This document shows, in pieces, positions 26,606 to 36,489 of a stretch of DNA of 64,000 nt; within the stretch, counting starts at the first letter, position 1; every line of letters starts with the position of its first letter. The stretch is from Splendidivirga corallicola (GTDB lineage Bacteria; Bacteroidota; Bacteroidia; Cytophagales; Cyclobacteriaceae): contig JAUJEA010000003.1 in assembly GCA_030442035.1 (NCBI GenBank), forward strand, positions 62,001 to 126,000. Reading direction: 5' to 3'. Below the pieces are notes generated by a model. That model made no database searches. It saw only the letters and a program-made list of their open reading frames with translations, and had not been told where the DNA came from. The position numbers were made by a program, and so were the translations under genes.

Positions 26606-27802
26606 ATGATAAAATTTAAATTTTTAGCCATAGGCTGTTTAATTTTTTTGATGCATAACCTTTTTGCACAGAATGGAACAGGTACGGGAGTGGTGATTGG
26701 GCAAGATAGTGCAAGAAGAGTGATCACAACAGCAGTCCCTTTCCTATTGATTTCACCTGATGCACGGGCAAGTGCTATGGGGGATGTCGGAGCTACCACT
26801 TCTCCGGACGCAAACTCTTCACATTGGAATCCAGCCAAGCTATCATTTATTAATAAAGATATTGGTTTCTCACTATCATATACTCCATGGTTAAATAAGA
26901 TCGTGAATGACATGTCCATTTCTTATTTATCCGGATATAAAAGAATTAGTAAAACACAGGTTGTTGGTGCATCCATAAGATACTTTGATTTGGGTGATAT
27001 ACAATTGAGAGATGAGACTGGTGAGGCTACAGGACAATTCAATCCAAGGGAATTTGAATTTATGGGAACATTCTCTCAGGTATTAACCGAAAAATTGAGT
27101 ATTGGAGCCAATGCCAAATTCATTTATTCAAATCTTTCAGGAAATATAGCCGTGTTGAACAACGACACCAAACCTGGTACGGCGGTGGCACTTGACTTCG
27201 GTTTATATTATACAAGTGATTTATTGGTTGGAAGCAAAGAATCTAAATTGACCTTTGCATCCGTTATTTCCAACATAGGGAATAAGATAACCTATAACAG
27301 TTCTGAAAATAGAGATTTTCTTCCAACTAATCTACGTTTGGGAACTGCATTCACCTCCAACCTGGATCCCTATAATAGCATTACTTTCGCTTTGGAATTA
27401 AATAAATTACTGGTTCCAACACCTCCAATCGTTGATTCCAATGGCCAGATAACCAGTGGGAAGAATCCGGACAGGTCACTCTTAAGCGGTATATTTGGAT
27501 CATTCAGTGATGCACCTGATGGTTTCAGTGAAGAACTTAAGGAATTCATTATTAATTTCGGAGTTGAATACTGGTACAATAAGGTCTTTGCTGCACGGGC
27601 CGGTTATTTTTATGAGAATCCGGTTAAAGGGGACAGAAAATATTTCACCTTAGGATTAGGATTAAGATATCAAAAATTTGGACTGGATGTTGCCTATCTT
27701 GTACCACAAACCAGGGAGCATCCTTTAGCCGAAACGTTACGCTTTTCTTTGGTTTTTAACATTGAAAAAGAAAATCAAGACGCTGTAACCGAAGATCAAT
27801 AA
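26606..27802 (+). CDS. porV: Type IX secretion system outer-membrane protein PorV
   Basis: 398 residues. Signal ends NLFA-QNG. The diagnostic PorV N-terminal block PFLLISPDARASAMGDVG is at about 47-64, followed by SPDANSSHWNPAKLSF and a FadL-like beta-barrel. PorV carries T9SS cargo from the SprA translocon to PorU and forms part of the attachment complex. It lies 27 bases after porU, which fits an operon. A TATATTTG box at 26580-26587 could be an extra promoter, but no TTG was seen at the right distance. Confidence 0.95.
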   Translation: MIKFKFLAIGCLIFLMHNLFAQNGTGTGVVIGQDSARRVITTAVPFLLISPDARASAMGDVGATTSPDANSSHWNPAKLSFINKDIGFSLSYTPWLNKIVNDMSISYLSGYKRISKTQVVGASIRYFDLGDIQLRDETGEATGQFNPREFEFMGTFSQVLTEKLSIGANAKFIYSNLSGNIAVLNNDTKPGTAVALDFGLYYTSDLLVGSKESKLTFASVISNIGNKITYNSSENRDFLPTNLRLGTAFTSNLDPYNSITFALELNKLLVPTPPIVDSNGQITSGKNPDRSLLSGIFGSFSDAPDGFSEELKEFIINFGVEYWYNKVFAARAGYFYENPVKGDRKYFTLGLGLRYQKFGLDVAYLVPQTREHPLAETLRFSLVFNIEKENQDAVTEDQ

Positions 27803-27803
27803 A

Positions 27804-29081
27804 TTGGATTATTTAGAGAGAGCTATAGCTCCAAAATTTAATGAAATAAAACCTTTTAGCCTGGTTGAAGCAAAAACAACCAGGCTTTCTAATAATGTGC
27901 CGCTTCACCTTATCAACGCCGGTGATCAGCCGGTAGTGAAAATCGAAATACTTATTAAAGCTGGCAAGTGGTTTGAGTCCCAGGACGGCACTTCCTTCTT
28001 CACCACAAAAATGCTGCGTGAAGGAGTCAGTGAAAAGAATAGTAATGAAATATCTGTATTTCTTGATCAGTTCGGGGCCTTTCTGGAATTGAATCCAAGT
28101 GCCGATTATTGCAATATCAGTCTTTATGTTTTAACAAAATATCTTCGGGATGTTTTACCACTTTTGTCACAAATAATCTTTGAGCCAACCTTTCCGGAAA
28201 AAGAATTAGTTGTTTTAAAAAACATAAAAAAACAAAGTTTAAAGCTGGACAATGAAAAGAATAATATTGTTGGGGCTAAACTTTTTAGAAAAGCACTATT
28301 TGGTGGGAATCATCCTTACGGAAAAGAATTGAAACCAGAGGACATTGATCTCATTGATCAAAAGGATTTGGTGAAGTTACATCGAAAGAGGTTTTTCAAG
28401 GATGTCGAAATAATTGTTTCCGGTAAAGTTGATGGAAATGATCTAAAATTGCTGGAGGAGCATTTTGGATCATTCAATATAAAGACAGAGGAAGAAAGCT
28501 ACATTCAATTTGAACCTTTGAGCGATGATAGGGAGGTGTGTATTGAGAAGGATGGGAGTCTGCAATCAACTATTAGGATAGGAAAACTACTATTCAAAAA
28601 AAATCATCCCGATTATATCAAAGTGTTGGTGGTGAACGAAATACTTGGAGGATATTTCGGATCTCGATTGATGAGAAATATCAGAGAGGATAAAGGATAT
28701 ACCTATGGTATTCACTCCAGCATTGTTTCCCTTAGGAATGAAGGTTATTTTGTCATTGGAACTGATGTCAAAAAAGATTTCACGCAGGCGACTATTGATG
28801 AAATTCATAAAGAGATAAATATTCTAAGGAATGAACTCATTGGTCAGGAAGAACTCGACACAGTGAAAAACTATATGCTTGGATCTTTTTTATCAAATGT
28901 TACCACTCCATTCTCTTTGGCAGACAAGTTTAAATCCATCCACTTTCACGGATTAACTTATGACTTTTATAAAGATTATTTCCAAACTATCAAAGCCCTT
29001 AGTGCAATGGAAATTCTGGAACTTTCCAGAAAATATTTAGATATCGATTCAATGACCGAGGTTGTGGTAGGCGGGAAATAA
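27804..29081 (+). CDS. M16 (insulinase/PMP-like) peptidase homologue lacking the zinc motif
   Basis: 425 residues, TTG start one base after the porV stop. The two-lobed M16 fold is recognisable: RLSNNVPLHLINAGDQPVVKIEILIKAG, FEPTFPEKEL, GNHPYGKELKPEDI, and the C-lobe VLVVNEILGGYFGSRLMRNIREDKGYTYGI. Where active enzymes have HxxEH (in a HFLEHMLF-like helix) this protein reads FFTTKML, so the metal ligands are missing. M16 subunits of this kind work as the inactive partner of an active subunit, like mitochondrial PMP-alpha. No active partner gene is next to it. Co-transcription with porU-porV is likely from the one-base gap. Confidence 0.88.
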   Translation: MDYLERAIAPKFNEIKPFSLVEAKTTRLSNNVPLHLINAGDQPVVKIEILIKAGKWFESQDGTSFFTTKMLREGVSEKNSNEISVFLDQFGAFLELNPSADYCNISLYVLTKYLRDVLPLLSQIIFEPTFPEKELVVLKNIKKQSLKLDNEKNNIVGAKLFRKALFGGNHPYGKELKPEDIDLIDQKDLVKLHRKRFFKDVEIIVSGKVDGNDLKLLEEHFGSFNIKTEEESYIQFEPLSDDREVCIEKDGSLQSTIRIGKLLFKKNHPDYIKVLVVNEILGGYFGSRLMRNIREDKGYTYGIHSSIVSLRNEGYFVIGTDVKKDFTQATIDEIHKEINILRNELIGQEELDTVKNYMLGSFLSNVTTPFSLADKFKSIHFHGLTYDFYKDYFQTIKALSAMEILELSRKYLDIDSMTEVVVGGK

Positions 29082-29089
29082 AAATGAAT

Positions 29090-29506
29090 CTAAAAGGGAT
29101 TGATAAATTCCAGGGTCAAGGCAATTTTCATAGCATAGTAAAATTGCTGCACATGCCCGTTAACGGATCCAATGTTTACTTTTTTCTCAAGAAATGGCTT
29201 CGTATGTGTATCGTGTAAATTCATTTGACTCTCTTCAATTCCATCCTCTTCTACTTGAAATTCTCCCAAAGTAGCTTTTACCTTTATTATATCAGAATAT
29301 GAGATAGTCTCATTGCCTTCCTTCATACTATCCAGTAAGATCTCACTTACGCTAAACTCAAAATCATCCATCTTACGAAATCCATTGTTGATTTTAGCGT
29401 AATATGCCTTGGCTCCTTCCAGATAGTCGGAAAGCATATCATAACATCCATGTTCAACATAGAAGATAATATTACTAATGGTCAATTTTGCTCCTTTCAC
29501 GATCAT
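29090..29506 (-). CDS. Uncharacterised protein
   Basis: 138 residues, not recognised. No signal peptide or membrane helix; mixed alpha/beta composition. A tyrosine- and lysine-rich helix sits near 25-42 (EGAKAYYAKINNGFRK), an acidic middle follows, and the hydrophobic C-terminus reads IALTLEFINPF. The stop is 8 bases from the convergent M16 gene stop, with no terminator between. Codon use looks like its neighbours, and the tight packing supports a real gene. Function cannot be assigned. Confidence 0.6.
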   Translation of the reverse strand: MIVKGAKLTISNIIFYVEHGCYDMLSDYLEGAKAYYAKINNGFRKMDDFEFSVSEILLDSMKEGNETISYSDIIKVKATLGEFQVEEDGIEESQMNLHDTHTKPFLEKKVNIGSVNGHVQQFYYAMKIALTLEFINPF

Positions 29507-29727
29507 TTCAATTTATCTTAATCTTCACTTCTATATAAGAAGATGCCCAAAGTTTCAAAAGGTTGCATACTCACAACCAATTCATGATAATTATTTTGGG
29601 AATTTAAAGAAAGGAAAGTTCTGAACAATTAACCAGGTCAAACCGCTGAAAGGAGATATAAGCAGGATGAATCGGCACACAGGGTCGATGGAAAATTAAA
29701 GCCTTTTCAAATTTGATTGTTTGATCC

Positions 29728-30591
29728 CTATTGGTCTAATAAACCCATCAGATATTGGCCGTAGCCACTTTTGTAAAGAGGTTTTGCCAAGTCAGCCAGT
29801 TGTTGAGCATCAATATAACCCATTCTATAAGCTACTTCCTCTATACACCCTATTTTCTGACCTTGTCGCTCCTCAATGACTTGCACAAAAGTTCCGGCCT
29901 GCATTAAGGAATGAAATGTACCGGTATCGAGCCAGGCTGTTCCCCTATCCAAAATTCCAACCTTTAGTTTTCCAGCTTCCAGATAGGCCTTATTGACATC
30001 CGTGATTTCCAATTCGCCTCGAGAGCTTGGTTTTAATTCTCTTGCGATCTCCACAACCAGGTTATCATAAAAATATAAACCGGGAACAGCATAATTGGAT
30101 TTAGGTTTTGAAGGTTTCTCTTCTATGGAAATTGCTTTATGACCTTCATCAAATTCGACTACACCATAGCGTTCCGGATCATTCACATGATATGCAAATA
30201 CAACACCACCTTGAGGATCGTTGTTGCTTCTCAATAGCTCCTCCAATCCTGTACCGTAAAAAATATTGTCACCAAGGATCAAAGCTACTTTTTCATCTTT
30301 GATAAATTCTTCTCCAATAACAAAGGCTTGTGCCAAACCCTCCGGTCTTTCCTGAACAGCATAGTGGAACTCACAGCCAAGATTGCTACCATCTCCCAAC
30401 AAACCCTTAAATAACGGTAGATGGTCAGGCGTTGAGATAATAAGTATTTCCTTTATACCAGCCATCATCAGAACTGATAAAGGATAATAGATCATCGGCT
30501 TATCGTAAATGGGCATTAGCTGCTTACTTATTGCCAATGTGATTGGATGTAACCTGGTGCCGGAACCGCCTGCAAGTACTATTCCTTTCAT
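29728..30591 (-). CDS. rfbA: Glucose-1-phosphate thymidylyltransferase
   Basis: 287 residues, standard RmlA/RfbA length. N-terminal nucleotide-binding loop [17 protein letters not shown], then [25 protein letters not shown] (Mg-binding Asp), [17 protein letters not shown] and the sugar-binding [16 protein letters not shown]. It makes dTDP-glucose from dTTP and glucose-1-phosphate. Last gene of a five-gene minus-strand nucleotide-sugar operon, 21 bases after the preceding epimerase gene. Its product is the substrate of RfbB encoded two genes upstream. The gap beyond it (29507-29727) shows no gene and no clear terminator. Confidence 0.96.
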   Translation of the reverse strand: MKGIVLAGGSGTRLHPITLAISKQLMPIYDKPMIYYPLSVLMMAGIKEILIISTPDHLPLFKGLLGDGSNLGCEFHYAVQERPEGLAQAFVIGEEFIKDEKVALILGDNIFYGTGLEELLRSNNDPQGGVVFAYHVNDPERYGVVEFDEGHKAISIEEKPSKPKSNYAVPGLYFYDNLVVEIARELKPSSRGELEITDVNKAYLEAGKLKVGILDRGTAWLDTGTFHSLMQAGTFVQVIEERQGQKIGCIEEVAYRMGYIDAQQLADLAKPLYKSGYGQYLMGLLDQ

Positions 30592-30612
30592 TTTATAAGA
30601 ATTGATTAATAG

Positions 30613-31620
30613 TTAAGCACGAACTTTAATGAACTCCTGATTATTCTTGAACCATTCAAGCGTCACGTTCAAACCATGTCGGATATCTTTTTGAGGAGCG
30701 TAACCAAAATCTTCTTTTGCTTTCTCAATGCTGGCTAAACTATCCCTCACGTCACCAACCCTTGGAGGACCATAGGTAGCTTCAAATACTGCTCCTGTTT
30801 TTTCCTTCAAAATATTGATCAGTTGATTAAGCGAAGTTCTTTCACCATAGGCGATGTTATAGATTTTCTGCTGTGAAGAAATATTATCGGCCAGGGCTGC
30901 TCTTATATTGGCCTCAACAGCATTTTCTACAAACGTAAAATCTCTTGTTTGCTCACCATCACCGTTGATAACCGGGGGCCTGTTCTCCAGTACGGCATCT
31001 ATAAACAATGGGATAACAGCTGCATAAGCACCTTTCGGATCTTGTTTTGGCCCGAAAACATTAAAATATCTCAAACCTACGCAATCGATGCCATATGTTT
31101 TTTCAAATACATCTGCATACAATTCATTCACATATTTGGTAACTGCATATGGAGATAAGGGTCTTCCAATATTATTTTCAACTTTAGGCAATTGCTGACT
31201 ATCACCATATGTCGAAGATGAAGCTGCATATACAAATCGCTTTGCTTTGCAATCACGTGCAGCGACCAACATATTCAAAAATCCATCTATGTTAACCGCA
31301 TTAGAGGTAATGGGATCATTAATACTCCTGGGAACAGATCCAAGGGCTGCCTGATGTAAAATATAATCACAGCCTTTAGAGGCATTAATACAAGTTTCCA
31401 GATCACGAATGTCACCCTCAATAAATTCAAATGAAGGATGGTCTTCGAACTCCTGAATGTTCTTATAAAATCCATTAGACAGATTATCAAGAACTTTCAC
31501 CTTGCCAACCTGATATTTTAAAAGATATTCAACAATATTGGAACCAATAAATCCCGCACCTCCGGTTACTAAAAAAGTATAATTATTTAAATCCTTATTA
31601 TGAAACTTTGTTTCAAACAT
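30613..31620 (-). CDS. UDP-N-acetylglucosamine 4-epimerase (WbpP/TviC type)
   Basis: 335 residues from the ATG at 31620; an upstream ATG at 31671 would overlap rfbB by 59 bases, so the later start is preferred. Extended SDR: NAD site VTGGAGFIGSNI, catalytic SSSTYG and YxxxK in SPYAVTKYVNELYADVF. The stretches SSSTYGD.QQLPKVE, IGRPLSPYAVTKYVNELY and YFNVFGPKQDPKGAYAAVIP match WbpP-type enzymes, which interconvert UDP-GlcNAc and UDP-GalNAc (or the uronic acids), better than GalE. It overlaps the end of rfbB by 8 bases, implying coupled translation. Substrate assignment rests on motif resemblance. Confidence 0.85.
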   Translation of the reverse strand: MFETKFHNKDLNNYTFLVTGGAGFIGSNIVEYLLKYQVGKVKVLDNLSNGFYKNIQEFEDHPSFEFIEGDIRDLETCINASKGCDYILHQAALGSVPRSINDPITSNAVNIDGFLNMLVAARDCKAKRFVYAASSSTYGDSQQLPKVENNIGRPLSPYAVTKYVNELYADVFEKTYGIDCVGLRYFNVFGPKQDPKGAYAAVIPLFIDAVLENRPPVINGDGEQTRDFTFVENAVEANIRAALADNISSQQKIYNIAYGERTSLNQLINILKEKTGAVFEATYGPPRVGDVRDSLASIEKAKEDFGYAPQKDIRHGLNVTLEWFKNNQEFIKVRA

Positions 31621-32680
31621 TCTTTTCGTATTGTTCTTGATAGTATTTTTTATAACTGCCTGATGTGACATGATTTAGCCACTCTGTATTCTGTAAATAC
31701 CAATCTACTGTTTTTGAAAGGCCTTCTTCAAATTGCAGTGATGGTTCCCAGTTTAGTTCTTCCATAATTTTTCTGGCGTCAATAGCATATCTCAAATCAT
31801 GACCGGCCCTGTCTTCAACATAAGTTATTAACTTTTCCGAAGTCCCGGCAGACCTTCCAAGTTTGTCGTCCATGATGGAACATAGCAGTTTGACCAGATC
31901 TATATTTTTCCACTCATTAAATCCCCCGATGTTATAGGTGTCTCCCACTGTTCCATGATGAAAGATCTTATCTATTGCGCGTGCATGATCGATCACATAG
32001 AGCCAATCCCGAACATTTTCTCCTTTTCCATAAACCGGCAGGGGTTTGTTGTTTTTTATATTATTGATGAACAAAGGAATCAATTTCTCGGGAAATTGAT
32101 TGGGTCCATAGTTATTTGAGCAATTTGATATTATAATTGGAAGACCATAGGTATTATGATAAGCTCGTACAAAATGATCTGAACTTGCTTTGGAAGCTGA
32201 GTAAGGAGATTGCGGATCATAAGGTGTTGATTCAAGAAAATAACCTCCGTCATCTAATGAACCATAAACCTCATCGGTTGAAATATGGTAAAACAAACCG
32301 TTCTGTGTATCTTTCCAAGTTTCCTTGGCAGCATTCAACAACTGAACGGTTCCAACAACATTCGCATAAATAAAATCCATTGGACTTTTAATGGATCTAT
32401 CGACATGCGATTCGGCAGCCAGATGAATTACAGCGTCAAATTTTTCTTTTGCAAATAAATCAAAGATAAATTGCTGATCGGTGATATCTCCCTTTATAAA
32501 ATTATAGTTGTCTTGATGCTCGATATCTCTTAGATTCTCTAAATTACCGGCATACGTTAACTTATCCAGATTGCAAATTCTGTAATCCGGATATTTGGTT
32601 ACGAACAACCTTACCACATGGGATCCGATAAATCCTGCCCCTCCGGTTATCAATATATTCTTTTGGAATTTACTTTGCAT
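31613..32680 (-). CDS. rfbB: dTDP-glucose 4,6-dehydratase
   Basis: 355 residues from the ATG at 32680 (a TTG at 32686 is the alternative). Extended SDR with [18 protein letters not shown], the RmlB-specific LDKLTYAGNLENL, HLAAESHVDRSI, catalytic HISTDEVYGSL and YSASKA, and NCSNNYGPNQFPEKLIPL. It converts dTDP-glucose to dTDP-4-keto-6-deoxyglucose, the branch point for rhamnose and many dideoxy- or aminosugars. Neither rfbC nor rfbD is present in the cluster, so the end sugar cannot be named. It overlaps both neighbours in the operon by about 10 bases. Confidence 0.96.
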   Translation of the reverse strand: MQSKFQKNILITGGAGFIGSHVVRLFVTKYPDYRICNLDKLTYAGNLENLRDIEHQDNYNFIKGDITDQQFIFDLFAKEKFDAVIHLAAESHVDRSIKSPMDFIYANVVGTVQLLNAAKETWKDTQNGLFYHISTDEVYGSLDDGGYFLESTPYDPQSPYSASKASSDHFVRAYHNTYGLPIIISNCSNNYGPNQFPEKLIPLFINNIKNNKPLPVYGKGENVRDWLYVIDHARAIDKIFHHGTVGDTYNIGGFNEWKNIDLVKLLCSIMDDKLGRSAGTSEKLITYVEDRAGHDLRYAIDARKIMEELNWEPSLQFEEGLSKTVDWYLQNTEWLNHVTSGSYKKYYQEQYEKNV

Positions 32681-33701
32681 TTTCAACTAATGATTTTTGC
32701 CAGTTCCATGCATCGATCAAGGACCTCTCGAGGTCCAGTTCTGCCTTCCAGTTCAGGAGTTGATTTGATCTGTCAACGTTAGCATATACTTTCTCAACAT
32801 CTCCACTCCTCCTATCACCAATTTTATAGTTCAAGGATTCTCCGCTAACATGTTCGAAGGTTTTGACCACCTCCAATACTGTATTCCCTTTACCAGTTCC
32901 TACATTAAATAATTCAAACTGTTTGTCCTTATTTGACCCCTCAATATAATCCAGGGCTTTAACATGTGCCTTGGCCAGATCAACTACATGGATATAATCC
33001 CTTATGCAAGTTCCATCAGGTGTATCATAATCATCTCCGAAAATTGTTAAATGCTCTCTAATCCCACTCGCAGTCTGTGTTACAAAGGGCACTAAATTAT
33101 TTGGGACCCCAATGGGTAGTTCACCAATTAAAGAGGAAGGGTGGGCTCCGATTGGATTGAAATAGCGGAGCGCTATACCTCTAAAAGAAGATTCACTTCT
33201 TACAAAATCTTCAATGATCTCTTCACAAATTTGTTTTGTATTACCATACGGGGATTCGGCTGGTTTTTTGGGGGTAGATTCTGTTACAGGAAGGTTATCC
33301 GGTTGTCCATAAACGGTGCACGACGATGAGAATACAAAATTTCGTGCATTGAACTCCTTCATTATTTTTAGCAAAACCAAAAGCGAGCCTATGTTATTTT
33401 CATAGTATTTTAAAGGTTGTTCCACAGACTCTCCAACAGCTTTATATGCGGCGAAGTGAATAGCACCGGTAATATTTTTCTCTGTTGAAAAAACACTTCT
33501 CATGAAGCCTTCATCATTACAATCTCCCTCATAAAGTTTCACTTCTCTACCAACAATCTGTTGTAACCGATCGATTACTTTGGGTTCAGCATTTACGAAG
33601 TTATCGATAATGATTGGCTCATATCCACTTTCGATAAGTTCCACCACTGTGTGTGAACCGATATATCCCGCCCCTCCGGTAACTAGAATTTTCTTTTCCA
33701 T
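32670..33701 (-). CDS. galE: UDP-glucose 4-epimerase
   Basis: 343 residues, normal GalE length. LVTGGAGYIGSHTVVELIESG (NAD site), the FVNAEPKVIDRL-type loop, HFAAYKAVGES, catalytic SSSCTVYG and YGNTKQICEEI, and the C-terminal DNRTD-like EKVYANVDRSNQLLNWKAE segment are all GalE features. It interconverts UDP-glucose and UDP-galactose for surface glycans. Only 5 bases separate it from the preceding UXS gene, and it overlaps rfbB by 11 bases. Confidence 0.95.
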   Translation of the reverse strand: MEKKILVTGGAGYIGSHTVVELIESGYEPIIIDNFVNAEPKVIDRLQQIVGREVKLYEGDCNDEGFMRSVFSTEKNITGAIHFAAYKAVGESVEQPLKYYENNIGSLLVLLKIMKEFNARNFVFSSSCTVYGQPDNLPVTESTPKKPAESPYGNTKQICEEIIEDFVRSESSFRGIALRYFNPIGAHPSSLIGELPIGVPNNLVPFVTQTASGIREHLTIFGDDYDTPDGTCIRDYIHVVDLAKAHVKALDYIEGSNKDKQFELFNVGTGKGNTVLEVVKTFEHVSGESLNYKIGDRRSGDVEKVYANVDRSNQLLNWKAELDLERSLIDAWNWQKSLVENAK

Positions 33702-33706
33702 TTTGT

Positions 33707-34654
33707 CTATTCTCCTTTAATTTTCTTTTTGAAAAACTCATAGGTAGGTTTCAATCCCTCTGCTCTTGAATATTTTGGTTCCCATCCCAAAATCTCCCTT
33801 GCCCTATCAATATTAGGTTTTCTTTGCTTAGGGTCATCAACAGGAAGGTCTTTGTAGATTAACTTCTGGGATGTGCCTGTTAACTTGATAATCTCTTCTC
33901 CAAACTCTTTAATGGTTATTTCATCAGGATTTCCAATGTTCACAGGATTAGGATAGTCACTCATCAGCAATCTGAAAATACCTTCGACCAGATCATCCAC
34001 ATAACAAAATGATCTTGTCTGAGAACCATCACCAAATACTGTAAGATCCTCGCCCCTTAATGCCTGGCCAATAAATGCTGGTAAAACCCGCCCGTCATTT
34101 AATCTCATTCTTGGCCCATACGTATTGAATATCCGAACTATTCTTGTCTCCAATTTATGATACGTGTGATATGCCATGGTGATAGACTCCAAAAACCTTT
34201 TGGCTTCATCATATACTCCTCTGGGACCTACCGGATTTACATTACCCCAATAGTCCTCATTTTGAGGATGTACTAAGGGATCGCCATAAACCTCGGAGGT
34301 AGAAGCAACCAGAATTCTAGCATTTTTTGATAAAGCAAGACCCAACAAGTTATGTGTCCCTAAAGCGCCTACCTTTAAGGTCTGAATAGGCATTTTCAAA
34401 TAATCAATAGGGCTGGCTGGTGATGCGAAATGAAGAATATAGTCCAGATCCCCGGAAAGGTGAACATAGTTTGACACATCGTTGTTGTAGTATTCAAATC
34501 TGCTAAGTGGCATTAGATGCTCAATATTGTCCAGACTTCCTGTAAGCAAATTGTCCATCGCAATTACATGAAATCCTTCCGAAATGAAGCGATCACATAA
34601 ATGGGACCCCAGGAATCCTGCACCTCCGGTGATCAACACTCTTTTGTTGGCCAT
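33707..34654 (-). CDS. UDP-glucuronate decarboxylase (UDP-xylose synthase type)
   Basis: 315 residues, standard for bacterial [79 protein letters not shown] and [12 protein letters not shown] are the conserved UXS blocks, with the Ser/Thr-Tyr-Lys catalytic set. It decarboxylates UDP-glucuronate to UDP-xylose. The needed UDP-glucose 6-dehydrogenase is not in the window. First gene of the minus-strand nucleotide-sugar operon; its promoter should lie in 34655-34900. Confidence 0.94.
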   Translation of the reverse strand: MANKRVLITGGAGFLGSHLCDRFISEGFHVIAMDNLLTGSLDNIEHLMPLSRFEYYNNDVSNYVHLSGDLDYILHFASPASPIDYLKMPIQTLKVGALGTHNLLGLALSKNARILVASTSEVYGDPLVHPQNEDYWGNVNPVGPRGVYDEAKRFLESITMAYHTYHKLETRIVRIFNTYGPRMRLNDGRVLPAFIGQALRGEDLTVFGDGSQTRSFCYVDDLVEGIFRLLMSDYPNPVNIGNPDEITIKEFGEEIIKLTGTSQKLIYKDLPVDDPKQRKPNIDRAREILGWEPKYSRAEGLKPTYEFFKKKIKGE

Positions 34655-34732
34655 TTGATTTGTTTTGTGGTTTGATGAAATTATATAGCTTATGTCAAAA
34701 TCATAAATTCAGCAAGTACTTCAGTTACACCG

Positions 34733-34746
34733 AATTTCATGAAATT
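34733..34746. repeat. Perfect 14-bp palindrome, possible operator
   Basis: AATTTCATGAAATT is fully self-complementary and lies 79 bases upstream of the UXS start codon. It could bind a dimeric regulator of the nucleotide-sugar operon; no regulator gene is nearby and chance is possible in AT-rich DNA. Confidence 0.4.
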
Positions 34747-34921
34747 AAATACTCAATTTTTGAAGAGCCAAAAATAAATTCTTTAAGGTAGAAATACTAA
34801 GATTTTAATACTGTATTGTACAAATGTATTATTAAACTGAAGAATAAAAATTTTACAAGGCTGTCAGATACGATATTCGTTAAAAGTTAATTCATTGGGA
34901 ACTTAGCCTTACGAATGTTAG

Positions 34922-34950
34922 TTGGGTTCTAAAAGAATTTTATAACTTTG
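34922..34950 (+). promoter_or_regulatory. Promoter of the acyl-CoA dehydrogenase gene
   Basis: TTG (34922-34924), 18-bp spacer, TAACTTTG (34943-34950). It matches the Bacteroidota housekeeping consensus and places the transcript start about 15 bases before the ATG at 34973. Confidence 0.75.
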
Positions 34951-34972
34951 TTACTTTACACAAAAAAACAAC

Positions 34973-36145
34973 ATGAACTTGGTAGATGTAGAACTTCAAG
35001 GAGGAGTCAATTTTGATCTTTCAGAAAATCAAAAAATGATTGCTGAAATGATCCGTGACTTTGGAGAGAAAGAAATAGAACCCTACAAAATGAAGTGGGA
35101 TGAAAGCCAGGAGTTTCCAATTGATCTGTTTAAGAAACTTGGAGAATTAGGCCTAATGGGTGTACTTGTTCCTCAGGAATATGGTGGATCGGGTTTTGGA
35201 TATCATGAATATGTGACGGCCATTTCAGAATTATCTAAACTGGATGGATCTATTGGCCTTTCAATGGCAGCTCATAACTCTCTGTGCACAGGGCATATAC
35301 TTCAATTTGCAAATGAGGAACAGAAACACAAATGGTTACCAAAGCTGGCCACCGCAGAATGGATAGGTGCCTGGGGGCTTACTGAGCCTAATACAGGTTC
35401 TGATGCTGCCAACATGAAAACTACAGCAGTTCAGGATGGTGATCATTGGGTTATCGATGGTTCTAAAAATTTCATAACACACGGCATCTCAGGAGATATA
35501 GCAGTGGTTATTGCCAGAACCGGTGAAGTCGGCGATTCACATGGCATGACAGCCTTTGTGATAGAGAGAGGTACTGAGGGTTTCTCAGGTGGTAGAAAAG
35601 AGGATAAGCTTGGTATGAGGGCTTCTGAAACTGCAGAACTGATATTTGATAATTGCAGAATTCATAAAAACAATGTTCTGGGAGAAATTGGAGATGGCTT
35701 TATCCAGGCTCTGAAAGTATTGGATGGCGGCCGTATCTCTATAGCGGCGTTAAGCCTAGGTATTGCTGAAGGAGCACTCAATGCTGCTTTGGCCTACTCA
35801 AAAGAACGAGAGCAATTCAACCAGCCAATCGCTAATTTTCAGGGAATATCATTCAAATTGGCTGACATGGCTACCAAACTGGAAGCTGCCAAGTTGTTAA
35901 CTTTCCAGGCTGCAGACCTTAAAAGCAAAAACCAAAAATGCAGCAAAGAATCTGCGATGGCTAAATATTATGCTTCTGAAGTAGCAGTGGAAAATGCAAA
36001 TGATGCTGTTCAAATTTTCGGTGGTTATGGATATACCAAAGATTTTCCAGTCGAAAAATACTATAGAGATGCCAAACTATGCACGATTGGAGAAGGAACA
36101 TCGGAAATTCAAAAGATTGTGATCGCCAGATCCATCCTAAAATAA
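34973..36145 (+). CDS. Acyl-CoA dehydrogenase
   Basis: 390 residues, usual length. Family blocks present: [56 protein letters not shown], and the C-terminal [22 protein letters not shown] with the catalytic Glu in EGTSEIQ (E374). It introduces the trans-2 double bond in acyl-CoA with transfer of electrons to ETF. The position of the catalytic Glu in the last helix fits short-chain, branched-chain or butyryl-CoA-type enzymes; chain-length preference is not certain. Transcribed alone from the promoter just upstream. Confidence 0.93.
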   Translation: MNLVDVELQGGVNFDLSENQKMIAEMIRDFGEKEIEPYKMKWDESQEFPIDLFKKLGELGLMGVLVPQEYGGSGFGYHEYVTAISELSKLDGSIGLSMAAHNSLCTGHILQFANEEQKHKWLPKLATAEWIGAWGLTEPNTGSDAANMKTTAVQDGDHWVIDGSKNFITHGISGDIAVVIARTGEVGDSHGMTAFVIERGTEGFSGGRKEDKLGMRASETAELIFDNCRIHKNNVLGEIGDGFIQALKVLDGGRISIAALSLGIAEGALNAALAYSKEREQFNQPIANFQGISFKLADMATKLEAAKLLTFQAADLKSKNQKCSKESAMAKYYASEVAVENANDAVQIFGGYGYTKDFPVEKYYRDAKLCTIGEGTSEIQKIVIARSILK

Positions 36146-36154
36146 AATATAGAT

Positions 36155-36186
36155 TTGAAATAATTAAAAAATTATTGCTACATTTG
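36155..36186 (+). promoter_or_regulatory. Promoter of rpsU-xerC-hpf
   Basis: TTG (36155-36157), 21-bp spacer, TACATTTG (36179-36186), ahead of the rpsU ATG at 36224. It fits the Bacteroidota consensus well. Confidence 0.75.
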
Positions 36187-36223
36187 CAGCCCTAACATTG
36201 ATTACAAAAAATTTCGCTGATAA

Positions 36224-36418
36224 ATGATCATTATTAACGTTAAAGAGAACGAATCTATCGATAAGGCGCTTAAGAGGTTCAAGAAGAAGTTTGAGAGAAC
36301 TGGTGTTCTGAAAGAATTGAGAGGCAGAACATATTTTGAAAAACCTTCCATCAAGCGTAGAGGAGTTAAGATTAGAGCGGCGTACAGACAGAAGATGTAC
36401 GCGCAAGAAAATTACTGA
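36224..36418 (+). CDS. rpsU: 30S ribosomal protein S21
   Basis: 64 residues, typical for bS21. It is strongly basic, with the S21 blocks [20 protein letters not shown] and [13 protein letters not shown]-like residues. It sits on the 30S platform near the 3' end of 16S rRNA; in Bacteroidota bS21 is part of the group that hides the anti-Shine-Dalgarno sequence, which fits the lack of Shine-Dalgarno sites in this window. First gene of the rpsU-xerC-hpf unit common in the phylum. Confidence 0.96.
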   Translation: MIIINVKENESIDKALKRFKKKFERTGVLKELRGRTYFEKPSIKRRGVKIRAAYRQKMYAQENY

Positions 36419-36489
36419 TTCTTCACTTTTTTTAGCAGGAATTTTAGTTAAATTAGTACTACAATCAAGAGAGAAAAAGTAGTACTGAT

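Larger units (their letters stand above)
34655..34972. other. Intergenic region between divergent UXS and acyl-CoA dehydrogenase genes
   Basis: 318 bases without a gene. It holds a good plus-strand promoter (34922-34950), a 14-bp palindrome (34733-34746) and only weak minus-strand -7 look-alikes (CAAATGTA at 34821-34828, CAAAAATA at 34769-34776) lacking a well-spaced -33 box. No RNA gene was recognised. Confidence 0.7.
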
